A DNA stretch of 64,000 bases, from contig JAJSPD010000017.1 in the NCBI GenBank assembly GCA_021307315.1, forward strand, positions 496,001-560,000, written 5' to 3'. Positions 21,739-32,871 of this stretch are shown one piece after another. Numbering within the stretch: position 1 is the stretch's first letter; each line of letters opens with the position of its first letter. The DNA is from Bisporella sp. PMI_857. Its lineage: Eukaryota; Ascomycota; Leotiomycetes; Helotiales; Helotiaceae. The position numbers and the translations under genes are program-made. The notes beneath the pieces are model-generated. The model saw only the letters and a list, made by a program, of their open reading frames with translations, was not told the origin of the DNA and did no database searches.

Positions 21739-22959
21739 GCTCATCCAGAGCGTGCATCTGGACGCCCAGATGACAAGACGTCGAATGCATGTGAGTTTAT
21801 CATGTAGCAGTGTTCATAACCCGGTGTTCACTAGGACGTTCTCGTCAAGGCTTCCCTAATAACGCCAGAGCCAATTCTCAAGTTGCTCGTCAACATTTGA
21901 ACGGCACTCAAATATTGCTGTCTTGTCGAGGCGGGAAGGAGTTCTAATGAGATGTACAAATCAAAGTTATCTTTAAGTTGCAGGCGACGGTGTCCGTACA
22001 CCTCTCAGTGCTTGCGCTTGATATCGGTTGACACGGTGAGTACCAATTTGGTTAGAGGAAGAAGGCGTTGTCCTTGGGAGCCTTAGATTTCCAGATCATG
22101 ATCGGTGTCGCGAGACCAACGGTATCGGTCACATTTTTGCAGGGGCATGATCAAAACACGTTCCGTCCCAACATGGCTCAATCCATCGTCGTTTGGACAT
22201 TCGTCCAAGAACACTGTGTGAGGTTCTCCTATCGATGGATCATCTTCGCCTTTCGGCGGGTACCATGAAGATGTGGATCTCTCGACGTTCGGGATTCAGA
22301 GACTTAAGCGATATACTTGATTGCTTATGTTGATTCAATGCCCGGCCTAGGCATCTCAGGGGCAAGAAAGCACGAGCGATTATTGAGAGTCTTCTACATA
22401 TGTCTGAGACTAATTCTAAGGAACTTGATCATAAATAGGTGGAAAATTCCTTGGATACCATAGCAGCAGGGTGCCTGCGTTCGAAAATCAAGATTTAATT
22501 TCATCCTTATTCCGTGATGTCTTAGAGAGCCAGTGGAACCAACGATAGCAAATAGTTTGGCCTAGAATGTATTAAGCCGACGTGTAGTTGTGCAGGCATT
22601 CCTACGATGCCTTTTAAGGCTTCCGGCTTATCTAAGTGAAGCAAACATCGCGTGGTCCAAACTGAGGTCCGTTCTGCACATATGGCCTCAGATCTCCACG
22701 TCCGAAGGCTCCATCTCTTTCTATCTGAAAGTTACGTTCGGCCGGAGAGACCTTGAGCAACATTGTCTGAACCTGAAAGATTGCTTTTTACTTCGTGTCA
22801 TTAACCTTGACCATGCCGTATCTAGATGCTATTAAATACAATAAAACATTGCTCAACGCCACTGCCCTTGCAGCCGCAATGCCACCCTTGGGTATCTTTA
22901 AAACGCCGATGGAAATCCAATGCAAGCAAACCAGCCAAACCGGACGACAGGACACAAGC
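21739..22959. other. 1.2-kb convergent spacer between XLF and RTC1
   Basis: Both flanking genes end here. Only short, interrupted frames are present, so I see nothing beyond two probable 3' UTRs. Confidence 0.55.
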
Positions 22960-25900
22960 CTACGCAGGTCCTGCTTCACCAGGGGTAATAATCTTTACGC
23001 TCTTCTTCCTCTCCAGCCCGGAGATCCCCAATGCAACGCGGACCCCTTCGACCGCCTTACTCTGTGCAACCTCTCTCGCATCGCGCCTCACTCCCCTCCC
23101 CCCTCTATTACTAGCCTGTCTTGCATTTTCTCTCACCATCAAGTCTAATTCTTTTTGCTTCGCCGCCTTCTTCTCTTCTGCTCGGGTGTCACGCCAGGAG
23201 CCCGGCAAACACGGGTGCAAACAGCCCTCCAAAGGACAACTGCCGCCTGAGTGCGTCGTTCCGTCTTCATCACCTGCGCCTTCATGCCACGCTGCCATGC
23301 ACATAGTATGACCGCCGTGGCCACAGCCTGGACAGTGCCACCAGAGGACGTTGTCGATCGGATTCGCATCCTCAAAGTCGAGGTCATCTGTATGCCGCTG
23401 TAGGCAAACGACACAGCCGTTGATGGAATGCTGGCAGCGTGGGCATCGCCAATGGGAGCCAGGAATCGTGGGATCGTTCTCCAGGGGTTTGCGGCAGTCT
23501 GTGCAGAAATATCCAACGTTCACTTGTTCTTGTGCCATGGCGAACACGTTGGGATATTTGGGGACACAGAGATTACGTAACATCGATGCTTCGGTGAAGA
23601 GCCGCATGTTTTGGAGACGACTGTGGTATTGTGCAAGAATGGCCGAGGCTTGAATATCGTCTATGGCACCGTCTGGGAGAAGAGGCCGAAATAGTAGTAT
23701 CATGGCAGACGCATTTAATGCGCCGGTTTGAGCCTCGAATGTAATGGATCGCTGAACAAGCGTCGTGGGATCCAGGGGAGACATGAGAAACTCAGGATCA
23801 TTTGGCCATGGCAAGAAATCGCTCTCGATTATATTAGGATCAATGGAGGGTGATGCAGACCAAGGACTGATCGATTCCTCCACATCGCCTGGTGCTCGTT
23901 GATTCTTGGCAGTTGATCGAAATGAAGCCTCCTGGATGCGAAAAATAGGAGGTGTTGGTGCAGTCCTCGGCGCATCTTTTGGAGATGAGCGATGTGCATG
24001 AAAGGAACTTGGAGCATAGTTCTCGCCTGAGCTATCTGTGGACATCGTGGGAGCACCAGAATCAATACTCGCGCGATGATCAGCTTGCATGGAGTAGCTG
24101 TTTTCCCAGGTCGATACTCTCTCTCGTAACGAGAATGAGTCATTTCTGCCTTGACCATCGCTGTCGGACGAGTTCATGAATTTGCCTGGCTGTGAATCCC
24201 CAGAGGTTGAGAACATTGTGAAGCTTTCTCCGGAATCATGCCGTTTAGGCTGCATTCGCTTAGCGATCTCGCTATTTTCCGAATACTCCAGTCGAAGAGG
24301 AACTCTTTTGGGAGGCGCAACGAAGTCGATTGCAGGAGTGAAGGATTCCATACCGTAAAAGTCGTATCCTTCCATGCTTGATGTGGTCTGATCAGAAGCT
24401 TGACTTCCTGATCCTACTGTAATAGGTTCCGATCCATTCGAATGTACCGCTTCTGGAAGGCTGAAAACATCATCTTCAATTGGCAACGGTTCATACATAG
24501 ACCTCCGTGCTTCATGAACAACGGGGTCACGGACAGGACGCACTAATGGTGTTGCAACATTAGAGGTGCTCTCTGATTCTCCGTTAACAAAGGTCTTCGT
24601 GGCTGGATGTAAAGGGGATTCAAACGGCGAGCTGACTCTTGGGAATCTCCGAGGCGTTTCCTCCCCTTGGTTCCTAGGAGTGGGAGTTGGAGATGGCGAT
24701 GGAGATTCCTTGGAGTCTTTCGGGGCCTCGAGGGTCGTTAGAGATTTTCCCATTGCGAGTCGAGATTGACGGTGATAACTTGCACGTCTTGACAAGAGGA
24801 GACATATTGTATACCCAAGTAGTCGCCAGGTCTGAGCTAACCGATAGTGAGAAACACCCTCCGCCGTTCTAGCAAAATACTCCACGGTCGAAGCCACTCT
24901 CTCCTGCAGTGGAGCCGGTACATAGATGTCGGTCTGCATGGCCGACATTTTAATCATATGCCTCAAGTAGCGATTTGAGAAATACTGGTAAGTGAATTTC
25001 TTAGCTATAGACGGAGCTTGACCTATCGCCATAGTCTGTCGAGGCTTGAACAATCCTGTGATATTCACCGCATCGTCAAGGTTCATGGCACTGCTGTCCA
25101 CCATGCCCGTATGGTTCGGAGGGGTGGTACTCATCAACGGGGTTTGCTCCTTGTGTCGTTTTTTTTTCCACTGCCTTGGTCCCAAAAAGCTTCCGACGCC
25201 ATCGTCCTCAGAATCACTTCGACTTCCTGCGAGTTGAGATTTGTTGGCCGTATGATAGTTCGTTGCACTGTCTGGAGAATGTACAGATGGCCGAGGTCTT
25301 GGCGGAGGAGGCCGTTCGTCCAAAAGCATCAGCACATCGCCCGTTGGCGAGAAGGCAAAAGTCGAGAGACTACGACTGTCTATAAGCGGTGGCACTGAAG
25401 CAACCTCTGTTTGCGTAAAATTTCCTTCTCTGTCAGCACTCCATAACAGGCCGCGAGGAGTCCAGAGAATGCCAGTCGGCGAGCTATCCCACCGCTCAAT
25501 CTCCTTGTATGGCATGCCTGGTCTTGCTAAGTCCCATAAATGTACAGCCGCGATGTGTGATGGCCTGGAATCATCATAAGAGACCGCAACCTGAGCTGCT
25601 CTGCCTTTATTTGCAGGACGCCATGAGATAGCAGAAACCGGAGCTGGTGTGGTAAACGAGTAGCGAGGCTTCTGTCCCCTTTCCGCGGTCTTTGAAACAT
25701 TCCAAACATGGCAGTGCTGATCGATGCCGCCACTGATAAGGTGGTCTCCATCTGGGTGCCAATCTATCGCATGACAGGCGTATTGGTGGGCCGTAATCTT
25801 GAGGATTGGCGCGGTGGGCTTCCGTACGTCCCATTTCTGAACCACTCCAGCGTCGGTAGAGCATGCAAACTCCATCCCATCAGTCGGGGACCATTTGACA

Positions 25901-26523
25901 TCTCTGACAGCATCTGCATTGCATTTGTACGTGTGCCATGGCCGGAAGGTTGGACCATTTCGTCCCATTACCGGTGTCCGTAAATCAAAACTTTTAATTG
26001 TCCCATCCTGACTTGCGGATAGCAACCAATTGCCCTTGAATCGGTTGATATCAAGTTTATGCACTTGGCGGGCATGTTCGTGGATGCGCACATACTCAAG
26101 TCCCTCCCCAATCCGATTGAGGTCATAAAGCGTGATCCTTCCATTTCCACACGCAGTTATGATGGTTGTATCGAGTGCCTGGTGCGACCATTTCACTGCT
26201 CTGATATTGAGGAGGTCTGCGGTGGCGGCACTGGGATCATGAGCAGTCGCATAAGAAGAAATTATGGAACGTAGGTCCACGTCTTCAGTGATCGTTGATC
26301 CATCAAGCCTCAAAGTCTTGAAAATTTTCTGGCCTGCTATAACGACCCGTTGTGAATCCGGAGAGCGATCTAGACAAGCAACAGGTGTCCCGGTCTTGAA
26401 TATGATATTTGGGGACGCGCCGGGTCTAGGCTGTGGTGAAACGGGAGTGTTGCTATCGACAGGTTCGTTTCTTGTTGATACAGGTTGTCCAAGCAACTTT
26501 CGCATTATTTTGCCTTTGTTCAT
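22960..26523 (-). CDS. RTC1: RTC1/Sea2 (WDR24), SEA complex WD40-RING subunit
   Basis: A single exon of 1187 residues. WD40 repeats occupy about residues 40-400, with blades such as VHKLDINRFKGNWLLSASQD, VKWSPTDGMEFACSTDAGVV and AIDWHPDGDHLISGGIDQHC. A long Ser/Pro-rich disordered middle follows, broken by a helical segment near 505-590. The C terminus (about 1020-1115) is a zinc-binding module: C-x2-C, CPRC, GCVVC, WHCPGCGHGGH and CPLEGC. This matches Rtc1/WDR24 of the SEACAT/GATOR2 subcomplex, which acts at the vacuole to relieve Npr2-Npr3 inhibition of TORC1. The yeast name refers to a telomere-capping genetic interaction. Start at 26523 is the first ATG (MNKGKIMRKL). It shares a 503-bp divergent promoter with the DUF1776 gene. 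Confidence 0.95.
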   Translation of the reverse strand: MNKGKIMRKLLGQPVSTRNEPVDSNTPVSPQPRPGASPNIIFKTGTPVACLDRSPDSQRVVIAGQKIFKTLRLDGSTITEDVDLRSIISSYATAHDPSAATADLLNIRAVKWSHQALDTTIITACGNGRITLYDLNRIGEGLEYVRIHEHARQVHKLDINRFKGNWLLSASQDGTIKSFDLRTPVMGRNGPTFRPWHTYKCNADAVRDVKWSPTDGMEFACSTDAGVVQKWDVRKPTAPILKITAHQYACHAIDWHPDGDHLISGGIDQHCHVWNVSKTAERGQKPRYSFTTPAPVSAISWRPANKGRAAQVAVSYDDSRPSHIAAVHLWDLARPGMPYKEIERWDSSPTGILWTPRGLLWSADREGNFTQTEVASVPPLIDSRSLSTFAFSPTGDVLMLLDERPPPPRPRPSVHSPDSATNYHTANKSQLAGSRSDSEDDGVGSFLGPRQWKKKRHKEQTPLMSTTPPNHTGMVDSSAMNLDDAVNITGLFKPRQTMAIGQAPSIAKKFTYQYFSNRYLRHMIKMSAMQTDIYVPAPLQERVASTVEYFARTAEGVSHYRLAQTWRLLGYTICLLLSRRASYHRQSRLAMGKSLTTLEAPKDSKESPSPSPTPTPRNQGEETPRRFPRVSSPFESPLHPATKTFVNGESESTSNVATPLVRPVRDPVVHEARRSMYEPLPIEDDVFSLPEAVHSNGSEPITVGSGSQASDQTTSSMEGYDFYGMESFTPAIDFVAPPKRVPLRLEYSENSEIAKRMQPKRHDSGESFTMFSTSGDSQPGKFMNSSDSDGQGRNDSFSLRERVSTWENSYSMQADHRASIDSGAPTMSTDSSGENYAPSSFHAHRSSPKDAPRTAPTPPIFRIQEASFRSTAKNQRAPGDVEESISPWSASPSIDPNIIESDFLPWPNDPEFLMSPLDPTTLVQRSITFEAQTGALNASAMILLFRPLLPDGAIDDIQASAILAQYHSRLQNMRLFTEASMLRNLCVPKYPNVFAMAQEQVNVGYFCTDCRKPLENDPTIPGSHWRCPRCQHSINGCVVCLQRHTDDLDFEDANPIDNVLWWHCPGCGHGGHTMCMAAWHEGAGDEDGTTHSGGSCPLEGCLHPCLPGSWRDTRAEEKKAAKQKELDLMVRENARQASNRGGRGVRRDAREVAQSKAVEGVRVALGISGLERKKSVKIITPGEAGPA

Positions 26524-27026
26524 ATTGGCAAACAGTTCGCCATCACGGCATCACAACATGCAAGCACATTAGACCTGGATCTAAGCATGAAACTGTTCGC
26601 CCCCATACTCATAAGTCGGCAGCGGCAGAACTTCCGGTAGCTTCACCCCATCGTTCACCGCCCTGTTTTGATGCGCATACACCTTGTCCCAATTATCACA
26701 CGAGTTTCTTCTAGTTGTTCGAGAAGGATTAAATATTCTGTGAAACGCATTATGAAGAGGTGCTATGCATAAAAAGAACGAATTACCTTATAGATGACCC
26801 AGTCTATCAGCCCAAATGTTTTCCACCGAATTTAGACTTACGCGGTGAAGACGATAAACCGTTCTGGGGATGACAGAACCATTATCATCTACAGCGTTAG
26901 GCAGAGCGGGAAGAGCCCCGCCCGCCCGCATTGCCCGCATTGCCCGCATCGAGGGTCACTGCGTTTTGCAGTTTATCCTTGAGCTTGCCCAACGTCACTG
27001 AATAGCATAAAATAATAGCCAGCAGC
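26524..27026. promoter_or_regulatory. Divergent promoter region between RTC1 and the DUF1776 gene
   Basis: 503 bp separate two start codons pointing outward. At 26925-26950 there are almost three direct copies of the nonamer cccgcattg, just upstream of the DUF1776 start. I know no factor with this site. Confidence 0.5.
26925..26950 (+). repeat. Short direct repeat, nonamer cccgcattg, about 2.9 copies
   Basis: Copies lie at 26925-26933 and 26934-26942, with a partial copy at 26943-26950, about 80 bp upstream of the DUF1776 start codon. This could be a promoter element or simple slippage. Confidence 0.7.
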
Positions 27027-28601
27027 ATGAGCGCGGACGACGCAACCTTCCTTGACACCGTAAGATGAATGTTATACGCATATATCACTTACTAATGCAT
27101 GGGCTAGCTTGCTTCTGTCCCAAATGATATTCGCAAATACTCGAATGAGGTAGCTGATTATGTTGATAAGCACCTCGAGAAAGCATCAAACACATTACGA
27201 GAAGTATTGTCGACTTCGCCATGGATTCCAGAATCTGCTCGCCCTCGCCCCCCTCCTCGACCCAGAACTTTTGTTGAGTCCGCCACGCCTACGTCAACTT
27301 TTATGAGGCTACACGGATGGGTTATGAATCACAAGTTTTTGACCACCATAATAGTGGTCTCCATCGGAGGGATCACATATTATGTTGTGAAACGGAAGTC
27401 ATCAAACAGAAAGAAGAGGCGCGCGAAGAAAGCAAGTAACGGTGCTCGGCAAGAAGTTGTGGTTGTCGCAGGCTCTCCCTCCGAGCCTCTTGTGCGGTCT
27501 GTTTCTCTGGATCTCGAGAGGAGAGGGTATATAGTTTATGTTGTGTGCCATACGGTGGAGGATGAAATTATTGTGCAGAGCGAATCACGGCAAGACGTTA
27601 AGCCATTAATGATTGATATTGTTGATGTGAGCCAATCTCCTCTTATCTCTCTGAATAACTTGCTAATGAACGCCGTCTAGCCTGAAAGTGCCAGGGCCTC
27701 AATTGAACGCTTCACAGCTTTTCTACAAACACCGCATGCCGCGTTTGCCGGTGCAAAATCGCATCATCTGATTCTCCGGTCTCTGGTCATCATTCCCCAT
27801 CTCACCTACCCAACGAGCCCAATTGCGACCTTAGCCCCTGCCATATTGAGTGATCTCATGAACACTCGACTCCTGACGCCAATTCTCACCACACAGACGT
27901 TTCTTCCTCTGCTCACCTCTTTGCCCCTCATGCACCCACACCACCATGCTAAGGAACCCGCACCAAAGCCCTCGGTTCTCGTCCTCACACCATCTATCAT
28001 CCCATCTCTCAACCCTGCGTTCCATGCGCCTGAATCCTTACTTGTCGCAGCTATGTCATCCTTCACTTCAGTCCTACGCTCAGAGCTGTCGCCACTTAAC
28101 ATCCCAGTCTCGCATCTACAACTTGGTACCTTCGACTTCTCATCGTTCTCTCCTCACGGCCGTCAAAGCCAGCACACCTTTCAATCACAGCGGGCAGAAA
28201 CACTCAAATGGGATGATGTCACAAGAGCCACTTATGGCCGCAACTATGTAAACCTAAGCGCTGGTTTAGGTGGGATAGGAAAAGGTAGTAGTCTTCGAGA
28301 ACTCAATAATGCAATCTTCGATACTATATATGCTGGCAAAGCCCGTACTATTAAGGTGGGAATGGGCGCTGGCATTTATGGGTTTGTGGGGCGGTGGGTG
28401 CCAAGTGGCCTTGTTGGATGGATAATGGGGCAAAGAAATGTTGAGATCGTTCAAGACGCAGGTCATATGTTTGGCCGACTACTTGGAAACGGAGACGAGA
28501 CCTCGAGTGATGGTCTTGGAAGCCCTCTGTTAAAGAATAGCCGTCCAACGAGTCCCGAGGGCCTAGGGGACAGTGGATATGTATACCCAGAACGAGCGTA
28601 A
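27027..28601 (+). CDS. DUF1776 protein (Ysc83-like, SDR-related)
   Basis: Exons 27027-27059, 27108-27626 and 27681-28601 give 490 residues. Intron 1 has a tactaat branch and intron 2 a ttgctaatg branch. The spliced start MSADDATFLDTLASVPNDI and the junction MIDIVD|PESARASIERF match the family. A membrane segment lies at about 86-104, followed by a strongly basic cluster (KRKSSNRKKRRAKK). Then comes a Rossmann-like, SDR-derived domain beginning EVVVVAGSPSEPLVRSVSLD. The glycine-rich nucleotide-binding motif is degenerate, so dehydrogenase activity is doubtful. The yeast relative Ysc83 is mitochondrial with no defined function, and one membrane span plus a basic patch fits that location. Confidence 0.88.
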
Positions 28602-29089
28602 GATAACAGGCAGGCACAGGCGTTCTTGGAATGGGAATGGGTAGGTCACAAATCTACACTCTGGGAAATAATCGGGATAAGGGTACAAGGAGGCTTTCTC
28701 CAATCACTAGAGAATCTTAAATTAGTCACACAGACTAGGTCCGTATAATCAACGTACGAAAACAAAGAGTATACCTGTAAGCTGTGTTTTGCATTCACAA
28801 TTTATCTGTTTGCTCAGTCACTTGAATTTCTCCCAGTGCCGTTGCAGACACCTTGTCACTTTGTCATCTTACATCTCCTAGCGATGTTACGATGCCAACA
28901 GTAGGTCCGTGACCACCTTGGTACGTTATCGCAAAGACAACACTCCACCAGCGGCGTACCTTTCGCGCTAATGAGAGGGCGTCCTTCCTGCTAACGTTGG
29001 ATACCATTAGGGAGGTCTTCCTGACTGCGACCTTCTAGTGTGGTAGAGTATCCGGTAGTAGTGGCGACTTCGATCCTTAAGCCATATCT
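28602..29089. other. Convergent spacer between DUF1776 and YTH1
   Basis: 488 bp holding both 3' ends. No gene, repeat or other feature was seen. Confidence 0.6.
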
Positions 29090-29950
29090 CTAGTAATGTC
29101 CCCTTCCTCTCTGACTCCTCTGCTGCCCTCTCGAAGCACGTCCTATCCACCGCCCTCTTCCTCTCGCAGCGGGATCTCCACCAGTCTGTGCCAACCACTT
29201 CTCTCGTTCTTTCTCCTCCTCCATCGCCATCTTCTCATTCAATATCCTCTGCTCTTCCTCTTTCTCTTCCTGTGTCTTCTCAATCTTAAATTGCGGCTTG
29301 CCTAGCTTCTCGTCTGACGGGAATCGCGGGTGCGCATTTTTGCAATTCGGTCCATCGGGACAAAAACCGCAAAGGTAGAATGGGCAAAGTGTTCTTCGCA
29401 GGTGGCGCTTGGCGCATCGGGGACCAAGCGGACAAAACCCGCGGACGTAGTGTGGACATGCGCCTACTCTTGTTTCGGGGTCGGTATGTAGGTATAAGCA
29501 CTCATCTATTCCAATTAGCGTCCTTTCTACAATCTAATCTCAGTTGATAAGGGTAGACAAACCTCCATTAATACAGTAGCCCATCTTCACCCAACTCGAG
29601 CAATCCGGCATGCCTCTCAAGTTATACTCGTGTAAGAACTCGCATCCCTCCCCTTTCTTACACAGTCCTCGGAGCCAATGCTTACATACCAGATTCTGAA
29701 AATTGTTATTGCTCGAAGAGGGAGGGTGTTTGTCAGGGCAGGCGTTGCCGAGCGGACAATGCCCTTGCACAAAGGCTTTGCATGTTGGCCGATTTGGTGA
29801 GATGCCGAGGCGGTGAGTTTTGAGCAGGAAGGGCGTGAAGGAGAAGGTGTATTGGGGAGCTTGGTGAGAGAGAATCTGGCGCGCGAGGTCTGATGGATCA
29901 GGGCCGAACGAAACAATTGGTTGATCTCCGGACATGGTAACGTCTCCCAT
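29090..29950 (-). CDS. YTH1: YTH1/CPSF30, CCCH zinc-finger subunit of the cleavage and polyadenylation factor
   Basis: Exons 29950-29563 and 29505-29090 (57-bp intron) encode 267 residues. Five CCCH fingers follow one another: C57-H75, C89-H107, C117-H136, C146-H164 and C170-H188, starting [19 protein letters not shown]. The third finger is split by the intron and is complete only after splicing (YCINGDECLYLH). After the fingers come a charged coiled-coil segment and an Arg/Gly-rich tail. Yth1 binds the polyadenylation signal region and contacts Fip1 and poly(A) polymerase in the nucleus. I chose the ATG at 29950; the frame extends to a GTG at 29977 but without an ATG. It is a partner of CFT1, which lies about 12 kb to the right. 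Confidence 0.95.
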
Positions 29951-30623
29951 TTTGAGCGAGGGTGTGGCGCTTCTCACAACCTCTCTTGTAAGCTGAGCCT
30001 CTAGAGAACCGGTTAGGTATTGCGAGGAATCTTTATCATGAGGTTGTCTAAATGCGATAACTGGGAGGTTGCCCTGGGTGGGCTTCTCAGCCTTGTACTA
30101 GACCGTTTTGGGAAAGCCGTCTTATTAGTCATAAATCGGGGGCCCATGAATCTCAACCTGGAACGCTTCCGAACTTTTGATGCCTCTCTTTGCAGGATAT
30201 GATCGATCGGTGACGTGCCTTAAAACCGTTGTGATAAGATCTTTTGTCCGCCGCAATACAACGTGCTCATGCAGTTGTGGGGCACAGACCTCGATGCATG
30301 GGTTCTGAGATGTTCAAGTCAACACAGCACAAGTGCCAGAAGAACCCGACCAGGACAGAAAATCACGCTAGATGAGGTGGCACAAGGTCAAGTGACTGTA
30401 CATCCATGTATTTATGTCAATACCATTTCATTCTTAATGTATGCAAATTTGGTAAGGCCTGATGGCTGGTGGTAGCTTATGGCGGTGAGGAGAGAACGAA
30501 TGTGGGAAGAGGAGGCAATGGTCTTTTCAAACTTATCAGTTGTCATATTTGAACTTGAGAGTGCAAATATCACTTAGAATATATCCCGAAGGTGGTAGAA
30601 ATTCGGTTGGCCGTACCCAATGA
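29951..30623. other. Upstream region of YTH1, nothing recognised
   Basis: It contains the YTH1 promoter and short frames only (60-76 codons), none with splice support. Confidence 0.5.
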
Positions 30624-31188
30624 TCATTGGCGCTCAGGAGCCCTTTTCTTCTTGCCGTCGTGTCCACGACCGCATCATAGATTAATCGCAGCCACGTCTA
30701 TCTCTCCTCCAATGCCTCCCGAGAAACGGGTATCCCGAAGATCTGGTGTGTTGCCAATGAGAAGCATAACGGCATTCTGCGGGTCTATCGTGCCCTTCAA
30801 GTGCGGGACGTCAAATGATTGACTACTAGGTTGAATGAAGGCTGCCCACGTATCAAGAACTGTTTCAGCGCCTAATGCATCGGTAAGCTGCAGTAGTAAG
30901 AGGTCCGCTGCTACGGCTTTGGAACTTATTCCCCGGACTCAACAGATAGTTTGGGCGATGATGGCTCAAGAGTTTCCTGTGCTTCGGCACATCCGTGAGC
31001 CTCTAGGTCGTGCTGGCCGACGACCGTGTGGCTAGATTGCTATATTTGAATATGGCAGTTTTGATGAGTGAGAAAGCAAACTTTCGTGAAAAGGGCATGG
31101 ACTAGAATTCTAGGATACCTCGGGAAACGGCCGTGTTGTCGGCAATGTTTCCTCCGACAAAACGAATTTGGGGTAAGCAGTAAATCAT
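30624..31188 (-). pseudogene. Probable remnant of a protein-coding gene, family not recognised
   Basis: On the minus strand a start MIYCLPQIRFVGGNIADNTA is followed by a plausible donor (CGAG|gtatcc) and acceptor (caaatatag). A frame then reads TVVGQHDLEAHGC to KLSVESG and hits a stop. Immediately afterwards a shifted frame continues smoothly: ISSKAVAADLLLLQLTDALG, FDVPHLKGTIDPQNAVMLLI, RDTRFSGGIGGEIDVAAI. An in-frame TGA then separates this from GRGHDGKKKRAPERQ. Codon quality in these pieces suggests one former protein with a frame break near 30937 and one nonsense codon. I cannot name the family. It might instead be a real gene with splice sites I missed. Confidence 0.33.
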
Positions 31189-32871
31189 TGCTGCAAGTCA
31201 CTAGGTAACCTTAGAACATGCACGTCAACCAGCCAACCACTTTTCAACCTCGATCAGATCTAACGATGTCATCAAACCTATATCAAAAAAAAAAACCAAC
31301 CGGCACAGAATACCTTTCCTCTATGCCACAGACTCTCGGCAAGTATTGCGAGGCGGGTGGTCTTGAGACAAGGGATTACCCCAGCCTCTTCTAATTCATC
31401 ATTCCTGAAGTGCATCTGAGCTATTCCACAGCACCGATAATCCGTTTATTAGTCATCTGCTCAATGCTTCCGAGTTATATTATTGCCAGCTGGCATAGGT
31501 ACCACTCATGGCACGATGGACAACCTCTCTTACCGATTCCGGCCCAATGCAACCATCACATCAATTCTAGAACGGGAAGATAGAGTTTACTTGGTGCGCC
31601 TCCTGCCGCTGTCAGCTGTCAAACGCCTGGATGGAGTCTACGTCCGTGACGTTCAGACTTTCATAGATATTATTCTACCGAGAGTCTAAAAGGACTCACT
31701 GCAGCTAAGTATACGTGTGGTAAGCACTTGTTCATCGTCAGGCCGAGGACGGATTGCGTCTCATGCAGATGCCTTGATCTAGCCGACCGTCTCTGCTCAG
31801 CGAGTCAGCCACCCGCTCTTCTCCTCCCATCGTGGCTTTTTCATGATTCTCATTATCAACGTCCATGATCGGCGGGTCTCCGACGGAACCTCCAGAAGGC
31901 TAATATGTGGACGGTCTGGCCTCCACCCTTGGGAATTCTATCGTCGATCTGGCTGACATTTAGCCGATACAACTGCTAGCACTCTACTCCACCTAGAACT
32001 GCATGAGCGCGTCGTACTAATGCATGATTTCCCCCCCAAGCCCGCCGCCGAAGAGCGCTGTCCCTAACCATGCCAGCCACAATTAGTCCGCATTTCCATT
32101 TTCGATAGGCTAGCCTTCCGTGTGTCTTCTACCGCTACTCTCGATCACGTCTGTGTGATGCGGATCTGTTGAAGAAGGGGTCCAAACCTGCACATGGGGG
32201 CCTTCAACGTGAACCATATCCCAAATATGCTGAAGCAAGCCTGGTCTACTGCACGGAAAATCTACCACATGGCTCAACCAGGAACATCGTACCGAATCCA
32301 TGCAGATATAATAGGAACGAACTCAAAGGAAAGCCACTTATATAATTGTTTGATCTGAGTGTGGCCTTTTTGGGCGCGCTGCCTAAGTAGTGTAGCCGTT
32401 GTCTCTTAAGTTGAAGACTTTCCTCTCTGGACTCGTTCTTTCCCATTAAATCTTCCCCACACATCCTCTCTCGACGAAATCCACTTTTAGAAAAGAAAGG
32501 ACAGCTGTGGATGCTACCACACACCTGACCACTCTGGAAGACCTACGCCAAATCTCTCTATCAATCCATACGATGCAGTGGGAACTATACACTCCTTCAC
32601 AAATTCCTATTGTCCCAGTCCAGCGGTATCCGCTCATCTCCAGATCTTTCCCATCTCCAGATCTTTCTTATTTTGTTCTGCTTCGTACCGGCGGGTGGGT
32701 GAATCTAGGCTAGTGAAGCCAGGAAAGCCGCCACTACACGCAATACCACATCGTTCAAATTCCACAAAACCCTATGAAACATACCTCCCATCTTGTATTT
32801 CCTCAGCTATAGGAGAAGCATATTATCCGCAACTAGGACTGCCCACCCAATCTTGACGGCGAGTGCTAGAA
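31189..32871. other. Spacer with scattered protein-like fragments
   Basis: Short frames of coding-like quality occur on both strands: around 31465-31689 plus, and on the minus strand around 31740-31900 and 32110-32301. No splice-connected gene emerges. Together with the remnant to the left this looks like a decayed segment. Its right end is the chitinase promoter. Confidence 0.4.
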
